This document shows positions 1 to 5,827 of a stretch of 7,997 nt of DNA, piece after piece. The DNA comes from Spirochaetales bacterium (GTDB taxonomy: Bacteria > Spirochaetota > Spirochaetia > DSM-27196 > SLST01), in contig SLST01000497.1 in the NCBI GenBank assembly GCA_007130265.1, forward strand, positions 1 to 7,997, written 5' to 3'. Position 1 is the first letter of the stretch. The number at the start of each line of letters is the position of its first letter. Below the pieces are notes generated by a model. It ran no database searches. It had not been told where the DNA came from and was given only the letters and a program-made list of their open reading frames with translations. A program made the translations under genes and the position numbers.

Positions 1-108
1 ATTGCAGAACCGCAGGTTCTGCGGAAGCAAGGGGGGGCACGGGACCCCTTGCGATCATTGCAGAACCGCAGGTTCTGCGGAAGCAAGGGGGGGCACGGGA
101 CCCCTTGC
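1..108. repeat. Tandem pair of identical 52-bp double-hairpin repeats downstream of guaA
   Basis: Bases 1-52 and 57-108 are identical over all 52 positions and are separated by only GATC (53-56). Each copy holds two perfect inverted repeats. The first has arms GCAGAACC / GGTTCTGC (4-11 and 15-22; 60-67 and 71-78) with a 3-nt loop. The second has arms GCAAGGGG / CCCCTTGC (27-34 and 45-52; 83-90 and 101-108) with a 10-nt loop. The first hairpin can also refold as CCGCA / TGCGG (10-14 and 20-24). The array starts at the first base of the window, so more copies may lie to the left. It sits 1 bp beyond the guaA stop. It could be a REP-like extragenic element, a tandem terminator or mRNA-protecting structure, or a small nonautonomous repeat. 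The sequence does not decide between these. Confidence 0.9.
83..108 (-). terminator. Possible stem-loop terminator or 3' mRNA-stabilising hairpin of the purine operon
   Basis: Read on the minus strand, an 8-bp perfect stem (GCAAGGGG / CCCCTTGC, 10-nt C-rich loop) begins within two bases of the guaA TGA stop. It is followed after four bases by a second 8-bp hairpin (60-78), and the same pair is repeated at 4-52. There is no U-tract after any of these stems, so a classical intrinsic terminator is not shown. Rho-dependent termination or protection from 3' exonucleases fits as well. The call rests only on position and structure. Confidence 0.35.
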
Positions 109-109
109 T

Positions 110-1666
110 TCATTCCCACTCTATCGTCGCGGGGGGCTTGCTTGAGACGTCGTAGACGACGCGACCGATCTCCGGGATGCGGTTCGTGATGCGCGCACTG
201 ATCGCGAGCAGGTCATCTGGCGCGAAGGGGAAGACGTCGGCGGTCATCGCGTCGGTCGAATTGACCGCGCGCAGCGCGAGGACGTAGCCGTAGTGGCGCG
301 TGTCGCCGGTGACGCCGACCGAGCGCAGCGGCAGGAGCACGCAGAACGCCTGCCAGATCCTGTCGTACAGACCGCGGTCGCGGAGCTCGGCGATGTAGAG
401 CGCGTCGGCCTCACGCAGGATCCGGCACTTCTCAGGAGTGACCGCACCGAGGATCCGCACCGCGAGGCCCGGACCCGGGAAGGGGTGGCGGGCGATCACG
501 TCGCGTGAGACTCCGAGGATGATCCCGAGTCTCCTCACCTCGTCCTTGTAGAGCCTCGAGAGCGGCTCGATGAGCTTGCCCTGCTCGCGCTTGGCGGCGA
601 CCAGCGGGCTTCGCACGTTGTGATGGCTCTTGATCACGTGCGCGTACTTGCCGACCCCGCCGCCGGACTCGATGATATCGGGGTAGATCGTCCCCTGGGC
701 AAGGAAGTAGTCACCGGGAATCCGCTCTGCGATCTCGCGGCTCTGCACCCGGATGAAAAGGTCGCCGATGATCTCGCGTTTCTTCTCAGGGTCGTCTACC
801 CCGTCGAGCGCGGCGAGGAACTCAGCCTCCGCGTCGATGAGGTCGAGGTGCCGGGCGCCGAGGCGCTCGAGCGACGCGCCGACCTCTTCGCTCTCGTCCT
901 TGCGCATGAGCCCGGTGTTCACGTACATGAGGTAGACCTGCGCCGGATCGAGCGCCCGCAGCAGGATCGCCGCGACGACGGTCGAGTCGACCCCGCCCGA
1001 GATCAGGAGCAGGACCGGCGAAGGGCCGACGGTGGTGCGTATCTCTTCGGCTGCCTCGTCGGCGTATTCCTCGAGCGACCAGTCGGTCGCGCAGCCGGCC
1101 ATACCCACGACGAAGTTCTCGAGAATCCGGTTCCCGTGCTCGCAGTGCGTCACCTCGGGATGAAACTGAATGCCTATCTGCGTCCGAGAGAACTCGATCG
1201 CCGCGGGGATCCCGTGCTCGCTCTCGGCGACGACGCGAACGCCTTCCGGAACCGCCACGACGTGGTCGCCATGGCTCATCCAGCTCGTGAAACCCTCCGG
1301 CACCTCGGCGAAGAGCGGATGCTCGGAGGAGTAACGAAGCTTCGAGCGTCCGTATTCGCGCGAGGTCGACCGGGCGATCTCGCCGCCGCGTTGAGACACC
1401 ATCTGCTGCAACCCGTAACAGATACCGAGGATTGGGGTCGGCAACTCGAAGAGCGCGGGATCCGGCACCGGCGCGTCGGCATCGTGCACGCTCGCCGGGG
1501 ATCCGGAGAGCACGATTCCCCTCACCGTCAGTCCCGGAAGACCGGCGAGGAGGGCCGCGGGAGTGGTTCCCGGCAGAATCTCGCTGTACACGCCGAGCTC
1601 ACGGATCCGCCGACCGATCAGCTGAGCCGTCTGACCTCCAAAGTCGAGAACTATGATCGCGTCCAC
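110..1666 (-). CDS. guaA: GMP synthase (glutamine-hydrolysing)
   Basis: Cytoplasmic enzyme that aminates XMP to GMP with ATP and glutamine, the last step of GMP synthesis. The 518-aa product is close to the usual length (about 515-525). The N-terminal class I glutamine amidotransferase domain (about 1-190) carries the nucleophile Cys83 in GICYGLQQ and the His169/Glu171 pair in FHPEVTH. The ATP pyrophosphatase domain follows, with the P-loop SGGVDST at 223-229. The C-terminal dimerisation/XMP-binding domain holds the conserved HPFPGPGL (394-401) and ends in the typical IEWE. The GTG at 1666 is chosen because it places the conserved DFGGQ at residues 8-12, whereas upstream codons give sequence foreign to the family. 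The gene starts 16 nt inside purA and has an SD-like AGGGTGG at 1671-1677. One variation: the segment after KSHHNV reads RSP, where GGLP is usual. It is the last gene of the operon. Confidence 0.97.
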   Translation of the reverse strand: MDAIIVLDFGGQTAQLIGRRIRELGVYSEILPGTTPAALLAGLPGLTVRGIVLSGSPASVHDADAPVPDPALFELPTPILGICYGLQQMVSQRGGEIARSTSREYGRSKLRYSSEHPLFAEVPEGFTSWMSHGDHVVAVPEGVRVVAESEHGIPAAIEFSRTQIGIQFHPEVTHCEHGNRILENFVVGMAGCATDWSLEEYADEAAEEIRTTVGPSPVLLLISGGVDSTVVAAILLRALDPAQVYLMYVNTGLMRKDESEEVGASLERLGARHLDLIDAEAEFLAALDGVDDPEKKREIIGDLFIRVQSREIAERIPGDYFLAQGTIYPDIIESGGGVGKYAHVIKSHHNVRSPLVAAKREQGKLIEPLSRLYKDEVRRLGIILGVSRDVIARHPFPGPGLAVRILGAVTPEKCRILREADALYIAELRDRGLYDRIWQAFCVLLPLRSVGVTGDTRHYGYVLALRAVNSTDAMTADVFPFAPDDLLAISARITNRIPEIGRVVYDVSSKPPATIEWE

Positions 1667-2883
1667 GGGTCCACCCTGGTGATCGTCTGGTCGCGCTCGT
1701 ATCCAACCCCAACGAGGTCGACCGGGCGGCCGACATACTCCTCGATGAACCGCACGTAATCGCGCGCCTCCTGAGGCAGCTCTTCGTAGCGGCGCGCGTG
1801 CCCGATCTCCTCGCGCCAACCGGGAAGCGTCTTGGTCACCGGCCGGCATCGCTCGAGCAGATACGCCGAGGAAGGGAACGCGTCGACGACCCCGTCGTCG
1901 GTCTCATAGGCGATACAGACCTTGATATCGTCGAGCGTGTCGTACACGTCGAGGTGCGTAAGGGCGAGCCCGTCGATCCCATTTGCCCGAACGATATACT
2001 TGAGCGCGACGAGATCGAGATACCCGCAGCGCCTCGGTCGGCCGGTCGTCACCCCGTACTCGCGTCCGACCTCGCGAACGAGCTCTTCGAGACCCGAGTC
2101 GTCGCCGGAGCGGAACTCGCTGGGAAACGGACCGTTGCCGACCCGCGTGGAATACGCCTTGAACACACCGATGATGCGGTCGATCTGACGCGGCCCGATG
2201 CCACCCCCCAGGCTCGCCCCGGCAGCTGCCGAGTATCCGGAAGAGACATACGGATACGTGCCCTGATCGAGGTCGAGCAGCGCACCCTGTGCTCCTTCGT
2301 AGAGCACGCGATCATCAGCGGACGTGTGCGCCATGAAATCGACGAGATCAACCACCATCGGCCGAAGGCGCTCCATGTGCTCTTCGAGATAGGCCCGCGA
2401 CTCCGTGTCGAGCCGCTCGCGCACGGCGGGCTCGTCGGCGTCGGCAACGCGTATTCCATCGCGGGACGCCTTCATCGCGTACGCAACGCCTATTCCGCGG
2501 CCCGTTGTGCCAAGCGGCTGCAGGCGTTCTGCGTCCTTCACCCGGTCCATCTCCCGGTACCTGGGAAGGACGAGATGCGCCCGATCCGAGACGAGCACGC
2601 GCCCCTCCCACTTCACGCCCTGTGTCGTGAGCGTGTCGAGCTCTTCGAACAGCGCGCCCGGATCGATGACCATGCCCGTGCCGAGTACGACAACCGTCTT
2701 CTCCGAAAGGATGCCCGACGGTACAAGATGCAGCTTGTACGTCTGCCCACCCTGGACGATCGTATGCCCGGCATTCGCCCCACCGGAGTAGCGCACGACG
2801 ACGCGAGCCTCTTCGGCAAGGTAGTCGACGATCTTGCCCTTTCCTTCGTCACCCCACTGGGCGCCGATAACGACTATCTTCAT
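1651..2883 (-). CDS. purA: Adenylosuccinate synthetase
   Basis: Cytoplasmic GTP-dependent enzyme that joins aspartate to IMP to give adenylosuccinate, the first committed step to AMP. The 410-aa product is slightly shorter than the common length of about 430. It opens with the signature GAQWGDEGKGK (7-17), containing the catalytic Asp12. The second catalytic residue, His40, lies in NAGHTI. Other family blocks seen are GTTGRGIG, VGNGPFPSE, TTGRPRRCGYLD and, near the end, the LPGW block. Two departures from the pattern I remember are MKASRDGIR, where an Asp usually precedes the Lys, and GYER near the C terminus, where GPxR is usual. The ATG at 2883 is 8 nt after the guaB stop, with AGGAAG at 2888-2893 overlapping that stop. 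The 3' end overlaps guaA by 16 nt. It separates guaB from guaA, which are adjacent in E. coli. Confidence 0.97.
   Translation of the reverse strand: MKIVVIGAQWGDEGKGKIVDYLAEEARVVVRYSGGANAGHTIVQGGQTYKLHLVPSGILSEKTVVVLGTGMVIDPGALFEELDTLTTQGVKWEGRVLVSDRAHLVLPRYREMDRVKDAERLQPLGTTGRGIGVAYAMKASRDGIRVADADEPAVRERLDTESRAYLEEHMERLRPMVVDLVDFMAHTSADDRVLYEGAQGALLDLDQGTYPYVSSGYSAAAGASLGGGIGPRQIDRIIGVFKAYSTRVGNGPFPSEFRSGDDSGLEELVREVGREYGVTTGRPRRCGYLDLVALKYIVRANGIDGLALTHLDVYDTLDDIKVCIAYETDDGVVDAFPSSAYLLERCRPVTKTLPGWREEIGHARRYEELPQEARDYVRFIEEYVGRPVDLVGVGYERDQTITRVDPWTRS
1671..1677 (-). promoter_or_regulatory. Ribosome binding site of guaA, inside purA
   Basis: On the minus strand AGGGTGG stands 4 nt before the GTG at 1666 (7 nt if only AGGG pairs). 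It lies inside the last codons of purA. It is a moderate match, but it supports the GTG start over longer N-terminal extensions and suggests that guaA is translated by ribosomes coming off purA. Confidence 0.5.
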
Positions 2884-2887
2884 GATG

Positions 2888-2893
2888 CTTCCT
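2888..2893 (-). promoter_or_regulatory. Ribosome binding site of purA, overlapping the guaB stop codon
   Basis: On the minus strand AGGAAG lies 4 nt before the purA ATG (6 nt from the AGGA core). It shares bases with the TAG stop of guaB (2892-2894). The arrangement favours re-initiation by the ribosome that has just finished guaB and confirms the ATG at 2883 as the start. Confidence 0.65.
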
Positions 2894-4325
2894 ATCGTGA
2901 GTAGTTGGGCGGCTCCTGCGTGATCGACACATCGTGGACATGACCTTCCTTCAAGCCGGCCGGCGATATCTTAACGAAATTCTGATAGGCCCGCAAATCG
3001 GTGAGCGTGCGACATCCGCAGTACCCCATCCCCTTGCGCAAGCCGGTGACCAGCTGATGCACAAAGGGCCGCAGCTCTCCCTTGTACGGCACGCGTCCCT
3101 CAACGCCTTCCGGAACCGGCTCCTCGTTGTCCGACATTCGATAGCGGTCGCCGCTGCCGGCCTTGATCGCACCAAGCGAACCCATGCCCCGGTACGACTT
3201 GAAGATCCGGCCTTCATAGATGATCTCCCGTCCCGGTGATTCCTTGAGGCCCGCAAAGAGGTTTCCGATCATCACCGTGCTCGCGCCGGCCGCAATCGCC
3301 TTGGTGATATCGCCCGAGAACTTGATCCCGCCGTCGGCGATGACCGGGATATCGGCGGCTGCCGCCTCTTCGGCCGCCCAGACAACCGCGGAGAACTGCG
3401 GGACGCCGATACCGGCGACGACGCGGGTGGTGCAGATCGATCCGGGCCCGACCCCGACCTTGATCGCATCGGCGCCCGCGTCGATCAGCCGCTTCGTGCC
3501 TTCGCGCGTAGCCACATTGCCGCCGACCACGGGCACCGGATAGGTGCGCTTGATGTGCTTGACCGCATCAACGACGCCCTTCGAATCGCCGTGCGCCGTG
3601 TCGATGACGACGAAATCGACCCGGGCGTTGACGAGCGCGGTCATCCGCTCGTCGAGGTCCGCGGTCCCGACCGCCGCGCCCACGAGGAGTCGCCCGTGGT
3701 CGTCGAGCGCCGCCCAGGGATAGGCATTGTGCTTCTCGATGTCCTTGACCGTAATCAGGCCGATCAGGTGTCCTTCGGCGTCCACGACCGGGAGCTTCTC
3801 GATCTTGTGGACGTTAAACTTCTCCTGCGCGCTCGCGTAATCGGGAGTCCCCACCGTGACGACGGGATCCGGGGTCATGACATCGCTGACCTTGAGCGAG
3901 TAGTCGGCGCAGAATCGCATGTCCCTGCTCGTGATGATGCCGACAAGCCGATCCTCGTCGACGACCGGCAGTCCGCTGATCCGGTCACGCTGCATGATCG
4001 CCGCGACCTCTTCGATCGTCTGACTCGGCCTGACCGTCTTCGGGTTCTCGATCACGAGGTTCAGAAAGCGTTTGACCGCGGCAACCTGGTCGGCCTGATC
4101 TGCGGCGCGCATGTTCCGGTGGATAACCCCGACCCCGCCTTCGAGGGCGAGTGCAATCGCGAGCCGGGCCTCCGTCACGGTGTCCATCGCCGCCGAGACG
4201 ATCGGCACGTTCAGCCTGATATTGCCGACGAGCCTTGTCCGCACGTCGGTCTCTCCGGGCAGAATGTCCGCGTAGGCCGGCAAGAGCAGCACATCGTCGT
4301 AGCTGAAGCTTTCCTCGATCCTCAT
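2892..4325 (-). CDS. guaB: Inosine-5'-monophosphate dehydrogenase
   Basis: Cytoplasmic NAD-dependent enzyme that oxidises IMP to XMP, the rate-setting step toward GMP. The 477-aa length is normal for the CBS-containing bacterial form. The TIM-barrel catalytic domain is interrupted at about 95-200 by two CBS domains (DRISGLPVVDEDRLVGIITSRD, then HKIEKLPVVDAEGHLIGLITVKD), which in this family bind adenine and guanine nucleotides. The catalytic Cys298 is in GPGSICTTR. IMP-phosphate binding residues appear in DGGIKFSGDI and SYRGMGSLGA, and the flap Arg-Tyr dyad is at 394-395, followed by EGRVPYKG. The ATG at 4325 overlaps the purB stop as ATGA and is preceded by a strong SD. It makes the substrate of GuaA, which is encoded two genes downstream. 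Confidence 0.98.
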   Translation of the reverse strand: MRIEESFSYDDVLLLPAYADILPGETDVRTRLVGNIRLNVPIVSAAMDTVTEARLAIALALEGGVGVIHRNMRAADQADQVAAVKRFLNLVIENPKTVRPSQTIEEVAAIMQRDRISGLPVVDEDRLVGIITSRDMRFCADYSLKVSDVMTPDPVVTVGTPDYASAQEKFNVHKIEKLPVVDAEGHLIGLITVKDIEKHNAYPWAALDDHGRLLVGAAVGTADLDERMTALVNARVDFVVIDTAHGDSKGVVDAVKHIKRTYPVPVVGGNVATREGTKRLIDAGADAIKVGVGPGSICTTRVVAGIGVPQFSAVVWAAEEAAAADIPVIADGGIKFSGDITKAIAAGASTVMIGNLFAGLKESPGREIIYEGRIFKSYRGMGSLGAIKAGSGDRYRMSDNEEPVPEGVEGRVPYKGELRPFVHQLVTGLRKGMGYCGCRTLTDLRAYQNFVKISPAGLKEGHVHDVSITQEPPNYSR

Positions 4326-5752
4326 CGTTTCAGACCCTCCTCCACTTGGTTCATGCGATCAGCGTATTCATCGGCGAGCGCCCGCGCGCGCTCGGCTGCG
4401 CGCCCGGTATACGATCCGGGATCCTCGAAGAAACGGTCGGGGTCGGCGCCGACCCGGCTAAGCGCTGCTGCGAGGTCGCTCCACAGCTCAGCGCGCGCCC
4501 GGAGCACGGTAGCGAGGGCGCTGCCCGACTCCTGAGCCTCGATCGTCGCGGTTCGCAGCTCCTCGTGCGCGTCCGCGCGGCCCGTGGTCGCGAGCAGCGT
4601 GTACGCGGCCTCCGCGAGGACGAGATCACCGGTCATGCGCAGATTGTCGCGCATCCGCGCCTCATCCACGTGAAGCGTCTCGACGACCGTGTTCATCCGC
4701 TCGAGCGCGGCGAGCAATCCGGCGAAGTAGTCGACGACGAATCTGCCGGAGGCCGAGTTGGTCAGGTCCCGCTGGTGCTCGGAGATCTGGTCCATGAAAA
4801 AAGTCGTCACGCGCGGGGCGAACGCCTTCCAGAGGCTCTTCACGTGCTCGGAGTTCCAGGGATTACGCTTCTGCGGCATCGTCGAGGACCCGACCTGATC
4901 ACTCGTGAACAGTTCGCGCACCTCGTCGATCTCCGTCCGCTGCAGGTTCCGCAGATCGTCGGCGAGGTTTGCGATGATCCCAAAGGCAACGTTCAGCTCG
5001 AGCAACAGCCGCAGCAGGTACTCGGGCTCGACCATCTGAGTCGAATGATCGCTCGGCACGAGTCCGAGCGTCTCGAGCGTCGAAGCTTCGAAGGCGAGAG
5101 GATCGCGAACGAGCAGCGAAAGGCTGTTGTAGGCGCCGACCGCGCCGGCGAGCTTGCCGCGCGTCTCAAGAGACCGCCGCGCGATCTCCTCGATGCTCTT
5201 GCCGAGTCGGGAGACGTATTCGGCGATCGCGAACCCGAACGTAATCGGCACGCCGTGCTGTCCGTGCGTGCGGCCGACCTGCAGGGTCGCGGCATGATCG
5301 GCGGCGAGGCCGATGAGCAGCCGCTCGAGGCGAAGCAGTCGAGGAAGGATCACGCGGCGCACCGCATCCCGGTAGCGCAGCGCGTTGGCCGTATCGAGGA
5401 CATCCACCGACGTCGCTCCGACGTGCACGAGCGACGCCGCCTGCGGCGGAAGCTGGCGCTTGATGACCCGCACGAGGGCGCGAACGTTGTGCCGTGTGAT
5501 GCGCTCTTCCTCGTACACATCGTCGGAACTCACCACCGACTCGAGACCGTCCACCGTCGCCGCCAGCGCATCGGTCAGCAGTCCTCGTTGGTCGAGGTGC
5601 CGCCGCAGCAGCGCAGCCTCGACACGGGTACCGTACCGCACGGCCGCGTCTTCAGAGAGGTAGTCGGCGAGCTCACTGAAAGCGCTCGGGTTCGCATCAT
5701 AGTAGCGATGATCGATCGGCGAGAGATTGCGGAATACGGAACGAGTCTCCAT
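4322..5752 (-). CDS. purB: Adenylosuccinate lyase
   Basis: Cytoplasmic lyase of the fumarase/aspartase superfamily. It releases fumarate from adenylosuccinate to give AMP and, where the de novo pathway exists, also from SAICAR to give AICAR. The 476-aa, mostly helical product shows the family blocks in order: LSPIDHRY at 10-17, VHVGATSVDV with His110, RTHGQHGVP with His163 and His166, and the superfamily signature GSSTMPQKRNP at 288-298, whose mobile loop holds the catalytic Ser. The ATG at 5752 is used because the conserved LSPIDHRY begins only nine residues later. There is no clear SD upstream, and a promoter predicted to start transcription at this ATG lies immediately before it. It is the first gene of the operon, and its TGA overlaps the guaB ATG by 4 nt. 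Confidence 0.96.
   Translation of the reverse strand: METRSVFRNLSPIDHRYYDANPSAFSELADYLSEDAAVRYGTRVEAALLRRHLDQRGLLTDALAATVDGLESVVSSDDVYEEERITRHNVRALVRVIKRQLPPQAASLVHVGATSVDVLDTANALRYRDAVRRVILPRLLRLERLLIGLAADHAATLQVGRTHGQHGVPITFGFAIAEYVSRLGKSIEEIARRSLETRGKLAGAVGAYNSLSLLVRDPLAFEASTLETLGLVPSDHSTQMVEPEYLLRLLLELNVAFGIIANLADDLRNLQRTEIDEVRELFTSDQVGSSTMPQKRNPWNSEHVKSLWKAFAPRVTTFFMDQISEHQRDLTNSASGRFVVDYFAGLLAALERMNTVVETLHVDEARMRDNLRMTGDLVLAEAAYTLLATTGRADAHEELRTATIEAQESGSALATVLRARAELWSDLAAALSRVGADPDRFFEDPGSYTGRAAERARALADEYADRMNQVEEGLKR
4336..4341 (-). promoter_or_regulatory. Strong ribosome binding site of guaB, inside the end of purB
   Basis: On the minus strand AGGAGG, within the longer purine run GGAGGAGGG (4335-4343), lies 10 nt before the guaB ATG at 4325. 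It is encoded by the last Glu-Glu-Gly codons of purB. This is the best SD in the window and contrasts with the lack of one before purB. With the ATGA overlap it suggests that guaB is both coupled to purB and independently well translated. Confidence 0.75.
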
Positions 5753-5757
5753 GCGGT

Positions 5758-5786
5758 ATTCTGACAGAGACCGCTTCGCTTGTCAA
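5758..5786 (-). promoter_or_regulatory. Sigma70-type extended -10 promoter of the purB-guaB-purA-guaA operon
   Basis: On the minus strand a perfect -35 TTGACA (5786-5781) is followed, after exactly 17 bp, by CAGAAT (5763-5758), which matches 4 of 6 consensus -10 bases. The -10 is preceded by TG plus one base, the extended -10 element. Counting 6-7 bases past the -10 places the start point at or within one base of the A of the purB ATG (5752). The transcript would then have almost no 5' leader, which fits the missing SD. The match is by eye. Confidence 0.7.
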
Positions 5787-5791
5787 AGCGG
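5771..5791. promoter_or_regulatory. Inverted repeat over the purB -35 box, possible operator
   Basis: Perfect 6-bp arms CCGCTT (5771-5776) and AAGCGG (5786-5791) flank a 9-bp spacer. The dyad covers the -35 hexamer of the purB promoter and the upstream part of its spacer, a usual position for a repressor site. The repeat is short and could be chance in GC-rich DNA. It does not match a purine regulator site that I recognise. Confidence 0.3.
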
Positions 5792-5794
5792 CTG

Positions 5795-5823
5795 TTCACT
5801 TGCGCGGCGATCTGCAATACTAC
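5795..5823 (+). promoter_or_regulatory. Weak candidate promoter of the lipoprotein gene
   Basis: TTCACT (5795-5800, 4 of 6 matches to the -35 consensus) and TACTAC (5818-5823, 3 of 6 to the -10) are 17 bp apart. The predicted start is at or next to the ATG at 5828. No SD is visible before that ATG, so this gene too might have little or no leader. The match is poor and the assignment is tentative. Confidence 0.25.
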
Positions 5824-5827
5824 GCAC

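Noticed and set aside
1..108. CRISPR array
   Set aside because: Only two repeats, separated by four bases and internally filled with hairpins; there are no spacers.
620..1759. 379-codon open frame on the plus strand opposite guaA
   Set aside because: It is antisense to a gene with complete catalytic motifs. Its translation is Arg/Asp/Pro/His-rich low-information sequence with no domain, as expected from the mirror frame of GC-rich codons.
110..1849. 579-aa version of GuaA starting at 1849
   Set aside because: The extra 61 residues are encoded within purA in another frame, are Arg/Ala/Gly-rich and do not resemble the family. The GTG at 1666 gives the normal N terminus.
4346..5764. 472-codon open frame on the plus strand opposite purB
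   Set aside because: It fully shadows a well-conserved gene and shows no recognisable motif. The matching long antisense frames at 1798-2904 and 3555-4535 have the same GC-bias origin.
5780..5827. TTG start at 5780 for the lipoprotein
   Set aside because: It would place 16 extra residues before a standard lipoprotein signal peptide and overlap the purB -35 box, with no SD. The ATG at 5828 gives a normal signal peptide ending at Cys19.
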